Shown piece by piece: positions 1-9,682 of a DNA stretch of 64,000 nucleotides. The position numbers and the translations under genes were made by a program. Each line of letters begins with the position of its first letter. Position 1 is the first letter of the stretch. The stretch covers positions 124,001 through 188,000 of the forward strand of contig JADNRY010000040.1 of the NCBI GenBank assembly GCA_015501585.1, given 5' to 3'. The notes below the pieces were generated by a model. That model saw only the letters and a list, made by a program, of their open reading frames with translations, was not told the DNA's origin and did not search any database. The stretch is from Rhodocollybia butyracea. Taxonomy: Eukaryota > Basidiomycota > Agaricomycetes > Agaricales > Omphalotaceae.

Positions 1-85
1 ACTCTAGCCTTTCGGTAAGTTTTATCCGAGATAATGTTGCCCTTGCTACCAAACTCATACATTGTAAAGGTGTCAGACTATCATC

Positions 86-2194
86 ATGCGACTCATCCGA
101 ACCACTAGTGAAGAACCGGAGCTCGTCAGCTTTTCGGAGGAGGAGATACCAGATTACGCGATCCTCTCGCATGTATGGGAAGAAGAAGAAGTGTCGTTCC
201 AACATATGCAGGATCCATCCAGCATAAACTTAAAGAACAAGAAAGGGTGGTCCAAAATTGTGCAAGCGTGCAAAGTGGCGCGCAGTGAGCGTTGGAGCTA
301 CATCTGGATTGACACCTGCTGCATAGATAAATCCAGCAGTGCAGAGCTCTCCGAGGCCATTAACTCCATGTACAGATACTACAGCAAAGCGGAAGTCTGC
401 TATGTCTATCTAGCGGATCTGCGGAGCGACCTTACCGGACGGTCCTTTAGCCTCGCTTTCTGCACATGCAAATGGTTTACGAGGGGATGGACTCTGCAAG
501 AATTGATAGCGCCGAAGGCAGTTGCCTTCTTCGCAAAAGACTGGGAGAGGTTTGGAACTAAGGCGAGCCTACAAGGGTTTCTCACAGAGATTACCAGGAT
601 CCCGTCGGAGGTTCTCTTGTCACGGGCTGATCCGAGTAACAGCAGTGTTGCGGCGAGAATGTCTTGGGCTGCAGGAAGGAGGACAACACGCATAGAAGAC
701 AGGGCGTACTCGCTGATGGGCCTTTTTGGTGTTTACATGCCGCCGATCTATGGCGAAAGAGAGCATGCCTTCATCAGGCTACAAGAGGAGATTTTAAAGG
801 TGTCCAATGATCACACAATCTTTGCTTGGAAAGCACCAGAGCCATTCATAGATTACACTGGGATACTTGCCACCAGTCCAGATATGTTTGAAGGCAGTGG
901 CAAGTATGAGCCTCTCCAGCCTGACAGTCAACGACCATTTTCAATGACCAATATGGGCTTACTAGTCCACCTTCCGCTCTTATCATCCGTCAAACGAGAG
1001 TTTCTGGCTGTCCTGAATTGCACATCGAAGACGTCGAAGCATGTGGCCATTTACGTGACAAAGTCGCATCATCATCAGCACCAGTATGAGAGGGCTCGAA
1101 CAGACAGGCTTGTTGAAGATGATGACATACAGGCCAAGTGTGGAAAAATCCAGCAACTGTTGTTCAAAGCATGGGATCTTCCCTCCTTCCACCGCTCCAA
1201 TGATAACTTCACATATAACTCTATCTCTGTCTCCCTTTCTGGTGATCAGGGGATTGTGCCTGTTATGTCCGGGTCTAACAGCCGCGATGGTCATTTGCCA
1301 CTTGCCGTTGAAGAAATCACTGATACGGGAGACCTTAGCTTGGGAGCTTGGGAGCTTAGAGCTGTGAATGAAATCCACTCCTTCCTCTTCATACATGACC
1401 CAAGCCAACAGCCATTTGTTGTTGTGGTTGGAAAAAATTTCGGAGGTTTTTGGCTTGACCTTGTCCTAGATCTCAAAACAGACAGGCCCAATCTCAAGGA
1501 CATCCGACAGTCTTACAGATTTGGCAAGGATGCACCAGGGAAGAATCTCGACAGGATATCGAAATTCCTGACAGATAATGTAGCCATCCTTGTTGAGGGA
1601 CGACGCCAGGGCCGGAGCAAATCTGGTGATTATCTCTACAATATCAACATCCGCATTGTCGACAAAACATATAGCGACATAGCTCTGGCCGTTCTTCCCA
1701 TTACTTCAAGCCGGTGTGTTTTCAGTGTATCCATCTCCAGCGCCATCAAAGCTGGTTTCTCCCGACTGGAAACATACCCTGACAATGTTTGGGAGAAGTG
1801 TGACAGTGATACAATGAATCTTTTCTTGGATGATGCCACTACCTTGGGCACCCTCTGCTTTCAACATGAGCAGAGCCAGAAAAGATTTGCAGTTACATTG
1901 AGATTCAACCTCGATTCCACCGTACAATCAGGTGTTCGTTCTCTGATGGACACAGACTCGTGCAGGCAAACTGCAAAGGATATCTGTGAATCATACAACA
2001 ATAATCAGAAACAAAGTCAGGGTTTAACAAGATACCCTTACGACTCAACCACATACATTTCCAACACTCTTAAGGGCTCACAATTAGATCGTACATCTGT
2101 TAGCTTGCATGTGATCAGAAGGTCCCATAGTAGCCGGTACAACCTCCGGCATAACCAGTACAATGCCAAAATTAAAGTCATATCAGTATGGTAA
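86..2194 (+). CDS. HET-domain (heterokaryon incompatibility-like) protein, single exon
   Basis: This is an uninterrupted 702-codon frame that starts at an ATG. Residues about 20-200 carry the hallmarks of the fungal HET domain: an N-terminal 'YAILSHVW' block, 'WIDTCCID' near residue 75, 'YSKAEVCYVYLADL' near residue 105 and 'FTRGWTLQELIAP' near residue 130. HET proteins are known to mediate non-self recognition and programmed cell death in ascomycetes; in basidiomycetes the domain is common but the role is mostly inferred. The segment from residue 205 ('RTTRIEDRAYSLMGLFGVYMP', shortened here in meaning to the REDxAYSLMGLF-type motif) follows the domain as usual. The C-terminal 480 residues show no NACHT, WD40 or ankyrin repeats that I can recognise, so the effector region is unknown. 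No frameshift or stop is seen and the gene looks intact. Confidence 0.9.
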   Translation: MRLIRTTSEEPELVSFSEEEIPDYAILSHVWEEEEVSFQHMQDPSSINLKNKKGWSKIVQACKVARSERWSYIWIDTCCIDKSSSAELSEAINSMYRYYSKAEVCYVYLADLRSDLTGRSFSLAFCTCKWFTRGWTLQELIAPKAVAFFAKDWERFGTKASLQGFLTEITRIPSEVLLSRADPSNSSVAARMSWAAGRRTTRIEDRAYSLMGLFGVYMPPIYGEREHAFIRLQEEILKVSNDHTIFAWKAPEPFIDYTGILATSPDMFEGSGKYEPLQPDSQRPFSMTNMGLLVHLPLLSSVKREFLAVLNCTSKTSKHVAIYVTKSHHHQHQYERARTDRLVEDDDIQAKCGKIQQLLFKAWDLPSFHRSNDNFTYNSISVSLSGDQGIVPVMSGSNSRDGHLPLAVEEITDTGDLSLGAWELRAVNEIHSFLFIHDPSQQPFVVVVGKNFGGFWLDLVLDLKTDRPNLKDIRQSYRFGKDAPGKNLDRISKFLTDNVAILVEGRRQGRSKSGDYLYNINIRIVDKTYSDIALAVLPITSSRCVFSVSISSAIKAGFSRLETYPDNVWEKCDSDTMNLFLDDATTLGTLCFQHEQSQKRFAVTLRFNLDSTVQSGVRSLMDTDSCRQTAKDICESYNNNQKQSQGLTRYPYDSTTYISNTLKGSQLDRTSVSLHVIRRSHSSRYNLRHNQYNAKIKVISVW

Positions 2195-2682
2195 GGCTGA
2201 GACTGAAGTCTGCTTAGGATTTGTACCATATCTCTTTAGTTTCTCATCTCGATACAAATCATTTGTAGGAGCGTCATGGTCTGTCATGGTAGTGGCAGAA
2301 AATGTATTATCCCATATCCCAGAGTCCCAGTTACAGCATGTTTCTCTCTTTTGATTTTTGCGAAAGCCTTCACCCATTTTGAGTTTACAGCGAATATATT
2401 ATGTTTGTACTTCTGGCCCAAGTCTGTTTTGCAACCCGTACGCAAGTACTCAATCGAGAGAGCTCTCATCTAGGCGATTCGTTCCACCGACTCTAGAGAG
2501 GGTTTTCAGATTGAAAGTCTGACCTTTAAAAACTTGCACGGTCGAACAAATTGACAAGGATAAGTAATCGGTGAAGGCGTACACTGTCCTAGCTCAAGTA
2601 GCTTTCCAGGTGTAGGCGAAGGAAGAAAAACACTTTCGCGAAGGCACCCAAGGAAAATTCTCGCTCTATAGCTGCTGAGACC
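2195..2682. other. Intergenic, nothing recognised
   Basis: Short overlapping frames on both strands look like chance frames. No repeat or RNA gene is seen. Confidence 0.5.
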
Positions 2683-3890
2683 CTACGCATTTGAACTCCT
2701 GCCAGTCAACCAGGTGAAGCCGCCTGTTGCCGGTTCGTTTTCTTCACCTTCTTCAGGCTTCGGCGTTGATCTGTCCTCTGCGGAGACTGCAGGAGCATAG
2801 TAATTGAAGTCGCACTGCGCCCTGCGAAAGGCATCTTGTAACAGGTCAGGTTTTCCGAAACTACAGAAGCTAAAATGAGTCGAAATACATGCAAGGAGAT
2901 ACATCACGTACCACGGATTCCATCCATAACCGTGGTCAGCCTTTCCTCCCCATAACCGGCCATCTCCTCGTTCCTGATCCTGATTGACAGTTTCCATAAA
3001 GCGGAGGAGCTCTGGGTGGGGTGATGCATCACCAGTAGTCAACGATTGCACCATCTTGAACGTTAACGCTGGCTCGGTTGAGATGTAGGAGAACGAAATA
3101 AGATCAAGAAGCCGAAGGTCGGATATTGGTTCAGAGAAGAGTAGGACTTTTTTGAATTAATGCGAGTTCTGACGAAGAAAATTGTCCATTTTGTCGACGT
3201 GAACTTCGCAAAGTGCGTGTCTGTTGATACGAGTTCATACCAGACCTAGTAAGGGCACATTGTAAGATGGTGTAAGATCTTTTTCAATGACAGAAACTCA
3301 CTTGGTGAATCATCCTGTCAAATGGACTAAGCGCTTCGTCACGTCCTTCGTTTGACAACACGTTATTGGAGCTTCACTCCTGGTACCATCTGTATTCGAA
3401 CGGGATAAACATGGCCTGCGGGAATTGCCCTTTCACAAGTGAGACTGCGTCCATAATCGATTTAGAAGTGTCTTCATCGAATGCGTCTATGCTTTGCAGC
3501 ACGACCACAAAGCTGACCGGCTCTTTCGGATCCGCCTCCAACCAGAGATGGAGTACATTTTGCATACTGTGGTGATTCCTCGCCGCGCTAATCTTCCAGT
3601 CTTGGTTTCCCACTAGAGCGGACAGTAAGAGTACGATTGGCCGGGCCATAGTTACGTGGTAGCGGTGATCTAAGTCTTTTGGTGTATAGAGCTGTTTGGT
3701 CAAGAGGACACCAGAAGAGTGCGGATCGATTGTTTTTAGCCAGCTGTATACGGGTGGACCCATTAAAGGTGGGATGATGAAGCTTCAACGACGCGACTTC
3801 TCTCTGGACTATATCATGGCAGATTACCGCCACCATCTTCTTCGCCAGAACTATCCATGAGGGCAACTCTTCGACAGTATATGGAGGCAT
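2683..3890 (-). pseudogene. Unrecognised multi-exon gene, probably degenerate
   Basis: Three blocks with protein-like composition lie in order on the minus strand. They are 3890-3780 (starts MPPYTVEELPSW), 3763-3374 (contains 'SFVVVLQSIDAFDEDTSKSI'), and 3100-2683 (contains 'LLDLISFSYIST' and 'WGGKADHGYGWNPW'). Introns with GT-AG ends fit between them: 3302-3245, and one following 'GWNPW' near 2914-2866. The first two blocks are offset by one frame. The second is followed by an in-frame TGA, after which the frame continues to a good donor, so the copy looks disabled. I do not recognise the family. The alternative is a living gene whose exon borders I have misplaced. Confidence 0.35.
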
Positions 3891-4115
3891 CGCACTACGG
3901 AACGAGCACCGCGAATATCTGGAAAGTTGCTTGTGTGTCTCTTCTCTATCTGATTACAATAAAACCATTGACCGAAACGCGATCTCGACATGACCAGCAC
4001 AAGAAACTTCCGTTTTCACTTTGGTCAGGTCACGCTTTGTGCTGACGTATAAAATTTAAAGAGGTTCGATCGCCCAAAGGGCCATGACCAGAAAACGGCT
4101 TAAACTCATACCACC

Positions 4116-4830
4116 ATGGCGATTCTCCGCAAGTTGTATCGTCCGCCAGTCCGGGTCAGTATCTCGAGTCTGAGCTTCTCCTTTGTGTTCACCGACTGGC
4201 TACTTGGCATCACGTCAGTCTCTACGAAGTTCTCCTTCCAAGCGGCGAGGACGTCCATCCACGCCCTAGTGGCTGCTATATCCATCTTCTCGCTCATCAA
4301 AAACTCTCGCGCAAAAAGAGTACGAACGAGGCCAAGAATTCAAGCTATATCGAAGTTGGGTCAAGTTTGCTCCTTATGTCGATACATCCGCGTTCTACCT
4401 TCCAGCTATCGAGGCCTCGATGGATAGGAGAAACTTGACGGCTGCGGTTAGAGAAAACTACATTGGAATCATTCGAGAGCTTCGCGACAAGATATATGAA
4501 TTCAGGCTGTATTATAAGAAGGTGCGTTAACTTGGTCTTTTCACATCCTTATCTGTATTCAATCCTTCAGTAGGTCGCGGAAACTCAACCATTCAGCCAA
4601 GAGACCTACGATAACCACACGATTTTGACAGGGGATATTCTCGTAAGTGGCCTACCTCTTTCCTCGTAGGAATTTCATCGATTTTCTCCCATTAGAGGTG
4701 TATAAGGAAACTGGAGGAGCTCGAGTACGACTTTCCTTGTGTACATCAGGTTGACCGGCATTTGCTCGATAAGGCTTTTGGGCGTATTCTGGGCAGCTTC
4801 CGAATGCTAGACGACGACAATCCTAACTAG
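4116..4830 (+). pseudogene. Paralogue of the 25-kb membrane-protein gene, N-terminal half not in frame
   Basis: The C-terminal part aligns with the gene at 25085-26152. A 'GQE' block near 4335, a segment ending 'LYYKK', an intron starting GTGCGT near 4522, an exon 'VAETQPFSQETYDNHTI', a second intron, and a last exon ending at TAG 4828-4830 all have counterparts there, with both intron positions shared. The start ATG at 4116 lies in a good context (ACCACCATGG). The frame from that ATG and the frame of the conserved C-terminal block differ by one, and a TAG stands upstream of the conserved block in its own frame. This indicates an indel or an intron I could not place. Function is unknown. Confidence 0.45.
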
Positions 4831-4982
4831 GAACTGATTTAGCTGACTGATATGTAGACTGTTCTGAATGTTTGTAGTTTCTTGTACGAAGCGTGGACCG
4901 CATATTATCTTCCGTGACAATAGATATCGCGTGATGTCACAGCATGTGCCAGTCTGTTGATCTTTCGCCACCACCACTGACA

Positions 4983-5102
4983 CAGCGGGCAAGGACCGTG
5001 GCAGTTGATTTGCAACTGCGTTTAACGCAGTGGAACGGTGTTGCCCTAGGCAGTGGCCGGCAAAGCATATAACCGGTCCATTGAGTTGTCGTAATGTAAT
5101 GT
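4983..5102 (+). repeat. Left terminal inverted repeat
   Basis: This is the inverted partner of 6135-6269. It runs through TTTAACGCAGTGGAA and AAGCATATAACCGGT to CGTAATGTAATG. Confidence 0.75.
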
Positions 5103-6134
5103 AAACTCCGATACGGAGCGCCCACGGGCGCTCCTTTACGATCTTCGTATCCTTTCTCCGAGGGCTAGGTTCCCTTGTCCTTGCGGACTGCTGGTGTCCC
5201 CCAGGGCACAACACGAAGCGAGGAAAACATCAAAAAGTTCCTACGTTAAATGTAATACAGCATGATGCCGGTCTTCAGATACAGAACCATTTTAAAGGGA
5301 TCAATGCTTAGCTGGCAAGACATTGTCAGGCTGCTAAGTACTGTCAAGTGTACGAACATAGAGACCTACCCTCAAGTTGAAAGTAACCAGTGACCACAAG
5401 TATCTTATGAACAACTGAGGGTCTTGAGAATAGCCTGAAAGAAAATTATAGATAATAATTTAATATGAATAAAAACCTCTACTACTAATTGGCACAGTAA
5501 CAGTAGCCTAGGCTACACTTTGACTAGTACATAGGCATCCTGTAAGCATCAAAAATGGGAAACATGTCAGTACATGCAAATTAGTATGGTCCTAGTACGT
5601 ATGGTGGAAGTATAGTAATATCCCTGTGTGGGACCCCCTTCCAACTCCCTTCCAGTCCACTTGCTAGTCCTGGTTGAGTCCTGGCATCTTTGAGAAATGC
5701 CTGAAACAGATACCTGAGAGATGCAATGTTCAAGACACCACTGATGCGGTAGTATCATAGTAGTAGTAGCAGTGTGAGCCAGATTATGGGTGCAACACCA
5801 TCATAAGTGAATATTTTGAACATGGAAGACATGAGGATATGGCTCATATAGCACTTCTCAAACAAACTTAGGCTATGGCCAGCTTGTGGCCAGCAACAAA
5901 TTACAAGTTGATTTTGGATTAATTACCAGCTTGGTTTACAGGGCGGGAAAAAATTAGAGCATGTAACCACACAAGCATTTACAAAATGACTGCCAGCTGC
6001 CCTTGGGGAATGTCAGCAGTAGAACATGTACAAGGGCAAAGTGCGTGAGCGGGAGACTGATTTACGTCGTTACAAATGCTAGCTATGATGTCATGCAATG
6101 TACGAGATGACCATGTGCGAGGACATGACCAACT

Positions 6135-6269
6135 TTACATTACGAGGTACATTACGAAAGAACTGAATGCAAGAACCGGTTATATGCTTTGCCGGCCACT
6201 GCCTGGGGCAACACCTTTCCACTGCGTTAAACGCAGTTGCAGATCAACTGCCACGGTCCTTGCCCGCTG
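6135..6269 (-). repeat. Right terminal inverted repeat
   Basis: This is the inverted partner of 4983-5102. It differs from it by a few substitutions and by an indel near its inner end. Confidence 0.75.
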
Positions 6270-6690
6270 TGTGACACTGTCCGTGCCAAACGCCTCGAAG
6301 CCAATTTCTTATTTGCAGCGCTCTGTGCGATGAAACTAGTGCTATCGTCCTCAACGATGTGAATAACTTTGCTGCTTCTAATTTGCTTTATCATTCTTTT
6401 TAACTTACACAGTGATTGGTTCTATGTTGTTCGATATACTGGAACTTGAAGCTTGAAGCTTGAAGATCCTCTATCCGTCTTTGAACCTGCTTGCCGCCAA
6501 TTTCCTTAACTTTCCTTTCAGAATTAATCAATCGAATTGTCCAATGTTACTCACAGTCTGCAGCTGTTGCACTCCGTCAAGCACTCCATACAAGTCAGAG
6601 TCGTCTCGAAGTTTATACTCGACTTTGGCTCATCACGGAAGATGATCCTTTGTTGTTTTTGAACAGCGGAGTGCTCTCGTGTTCTCATCC
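6270..6690. other. Spacer, nothing recognised
   Basis: Only short chance frames are present. The sequence does not match the F-box gene 3' ends, so no third F-box copy is visible here. Confidence 0.5.
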
Positions 6691-7928
6691 AAAAATGATG
6701 TGGTAGCTTTGAGCTCCCGTTCGTGTGCGTTATTTTTTCGTGTCACTGCAATTCGATGCTGCAGTACTGACGGTTTTTTTTTCAGTCATAGGTACCTTCC
6801 GTTGACATCCCCCCGTTTTGTGAATCGGGCATTACCTCGACTACGAGTCAGTCAACTTGCCAAAGCTGATTCGCTAAAGTTGTTGGCATGCGAGAATATC
6901 TATTCCTTCATCCTACGAATGTGCCATTTCCTGTATCCCTACAGCCTTACCGGAGCTAATCCTCACGCAAGCCCTTTCCAACTTGCTTCCTTCGCCGCTC
7001 TTCTACTGCTCGTTGGTGCCAAAAGTACGCTGTGGCATCATCTTGTTTTCGATTGTTAACTAATCGATGAATTCAGCTTATCTGCCGCGAGAACTTACTG
7101 AAGAGAGGTGGTGCCCATCGTAGGAGGCCAGCCGGAGGCTCTGTCATTTGTTACGGCGGTGAGATAGTTAATTCCAGTCTAGTATCATCAAAACTCACGA
7201 TCCCTTTGAACAGCACCACTAGAGCAAAGACTTGAGTGAGGAAGAGGGGCGAGCATTGGCTGATCCTACTGTCGGTGCTGTGGATTGCCAGCAACGACAG
7301 CAACGGATCTATTGGGAGAATGCAGATGGTGGTATGTTGTAATTACATCTCTTAACCTAGACGCAATCTTTTCTAGATACGAATCGGAAGCGGGAGCATC
7401 GGCACTAGCGGCGTTGAGCATAATCAAGATGTGCTTGAACGACAGTGGTGGAATAGTACCTCAATATTCTACTGTCATATAGCACTACAACCTCCTTCGA
7501 AAGCTCTTTCTACTGGATCTAAAGCTTCACTCAGGCCTGGGATGAGAAAGAAGTCGCTTACGAGCTCACCTTCTCTTCAGCAGCTTTCGGGAAGGTTGGA
7601 TTATCTCAACAACATCTGGAGACATGGTTGCGCATGTTGCAGTTCCTGTTGATACAAACAAGGGCTCCGGGTGCTCGTTTTGCTTGAACACTCCTCCTCC
7701 CGCTGTATGTACTATGAACCCAAGTTAGTTATCATCGATCGTCTTCAGTATGTACGACAACCTTTACTGCTTTATATATTCATTGTGCATACTTTATTTC
7801 ATTGTTTCCTTATTTAAGTCTATCATATCTTCTTAGCAATACGTAGCTTCAACTAAGGTAAATACATGAAGGAATGAGAGATTCACTCGACATGCGATGG
7901 GCGCCTAAAAATCTTCGCTGTAGTCATC
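6691..7928 (+). repeat. Displaced 5' flank of F-box copy 1 (tandem-duplication copy A)
   Basis: This segment is collinear with 22159-23018, the flank of F-box copy 2. Shared blocks are AAAATGATGTGGTAGCTTTG, 'TCATAGGTACCTTCCGTTG', 'AGACTTGAGTGAGGAAGAG', 'GTAAATACATGAAGGAA', and finally GGGCGCCTAAAAATCTT just before the TCATC target site. It must therefore have stood directly upstream of the gene at 20416 before the retrotransposon landed. It holds a coding-like stretch at 7231-7325 (starting KDLSEEEG) that is conserved in frame in the other copy, so a second small gene may be part of the duplicated unit. Confidence 0.8.
7924..7928. repeat. Target-site duplication (left), TCATC
   Basis: Identical to 20402-20406 and to the uninterrupted site at 23010-23014 in the paralogous copy. 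Confidence 0.85.
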
Positions 7929-8150
7929 TGTAACACTAGAGTGACGGATCACGGTAGTATCACACAAAGAGTGGGGGATTTAAAGTAGGTGCAAGAGAAC
8001 CGGTGTAACTGGGGGAGTTATGATTCTGAGAACCTATCGTACTTACAGTAACCAGCGAGCTTATATACCTTTCTAAAGACTATTACTATAAGTAGATACA
8101 ATATAAACGGAAACGAGGAAGTAACGAACGAGTAAACTGCGATAAGATAA
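7929..8150 (-). repeat. 3' LTR, distal part (split by insertion)
   Basis: Matches 20115-20336 almost base for base (differences include A/G substitutions and one extra G in a G run). The homology stops abruptly at 8150 and resumes at 9552. Confidence 0.9.
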
Positions 8151-9551
8151 CATCAGCATTTCTCCACAATCGTGATCGGGCATGATTGGCATGTATACAT
8201 GCGGATCACGCCTTATTATACAAATTTCGGGAGGTATGTACGGGTATGTATAGACCCCCGAGTGCATAATCGAAATGCCTCAATATAGCTCATTATGCGC
8301 ATTTATGCACCCGGTTCACGTCTGATTATACCACCATTTATACTGATTATGCCAGTCATGATACAGCATTATACCCACTCATACCGCATTATACAGCCAA
8401 TTTTTACCTCAATTATTGCTCATTATACATTAGGGACAGTGAAAAAACAGTGAAAAATGATTGTTATTGCTTGGGTACACTACAGCGAACTACTACTGTA
8501 CATACTGAGGTACTAAGATACACGCTATCAAAGGAAGCAACCATGCTGGACAGTCTAAAATCCCATGACAGTCCCTGTAGATAGATTAACAGAGCAAACA
8601 AAAGGCATCATATGATGATAGCCTCGTTACTGCTGGGTGCAGCTATGCCAATGCCTTCCGAGTGCCCCAAATCCTTGAAAAAACGAAATTAAGAACTCGT
8701 TCGAAGGCAAAAAAAAATGAGACGCACCAAACCCCTTAGCCTCATCGTTGCTTGGGTGTAGCTATGCCGATGTCCATTCGAAGGCGAAAAAAAAACGCCT
8801 GAGCGCTTCAAAGACCTCGAAGACCTGAACGAAGACCTGAAAAAACAAATTAAAAACTCATTCAATGGGGGAAAAAAATGAGACGTACCGAAACTCCGAG
8901 CTCTTTTAACGAAATAGAGACGCACAATCATAGACTCAGAATAATATCCTGAATTACAAGAAGACAGTTATACTAGAAAATACAAGTCAGAATATTGAAG
9001 ACCCATGGGGAGGGTATAAGACACACCTAGCGAAAACCTCAGAGCATCTCTATCTTTAATAACTTAATATTGGCTTTGAGGCTATTGCATTCGGCTTGAT
9101 GCCTCTCCAGTGGTAGAAATAGCTGGCAAATGAGGGCTCGAGAGATGAGGGAACAGTGTCAGGAGAAAGAAACGCAAAGATGAGAAAAATCCGTGAGACT
9201 AAACTGTATAGTTGTCACGAGATTGTGAAGTGCCGGCCGCTTGACTTGTCGTTTTTAATTTTTTGTGTTCCGCCGAGTTCTCGAACAAAGGTTTATCACT
9301 TGAAATTATCACTGAAAATATTGGCAATGTGAGGCTAAAGCTCAAGGGCTTGTAATAGGTTAATTCCTGGTGCTGGTACAGCCCATATCAGCAATGTATA
9401 ACTCGGTATAACTTGGTATAATCAGGTATAATGATTATACTGCGAGTATGATTGATCAAAATCTTGGCAAGTATGATGGGGTATGTATAGGCGTTTTGAT
9501 TACACCGGGTATGCAATTATACCGTTTACATTTGTGTGAACTTGCTGATGA
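8151..9551. mobile_element. Nested 1.4-kb non-autonomous element inside the left LTR
   Basis: Comparison with the intact LTR gives both ends exactly. The insert begins CATCAGCA and ends TGCTGATG, an 8-bp inverted repeat, and AA is repeated at the two junctions as a possible 2-bp duplication. Both arms are rich in GTATAAT/ATTATAC motifs (for example 8331-8420 and 9399-9440), the pattern of subterminal transposase-binding repeats. The middle holds two diverged copies of a roughly 150-bp unit at about 8630-8730 and 8745-8900 (each with 'AGCTATGCC', an AACTCATTC/AACTCGTTC-type block and an A-rich stretch followed by ATGAGACG). No coding region is seen and the superfamily is not identified. Confidence 0.75.
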
Positions 9552-9618
9552 AGTATATGATAATGAAAGCGTTAGGCGCCGATGGGCGCTTTAGTCACAA
9601 ATAATCCTTTCCGTTACA
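9552..9618 (-). repeat. 3' LTR, proximal part
   Basis: Matches 20335-20401 and ends GTTACA. Just inside it (9619-9632) the coding strand reads GGAGGGCGTA, a short candidate polypurine tract. Confidence 0.85.
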
Positions 9619-9682
9619 TACGCCCTCCAGAGATCGTCCACGAGGATCTCTTTTCTTCTGGCCGCTGTCCATAGTTCTCGGG

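Larger units (their letters stand above)
4983..6269. mobile_element. Non-autonomous DNA transposon-like element with long terminal inverted repeats
   Basis: Two arms of about 120-135 bp, 4983-5102 and 6135-6269, are near-perfect inverted copies beginning CAGCGGGCAAGGACCGTGGC. The CAGCG start resembles hAT-type ends. The flanking 8-mers (CACTGACA at left, TGTGACAC at right) are not identical, so a clean target duplication is not shown; a TGACAC hexamer occurs at both junctions but overlaps the repeat at left. The 1.03-kb interior has no long open frame and no transposase motif, so this would be a deletion derivative or large MITE. Confidence 0.7.
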
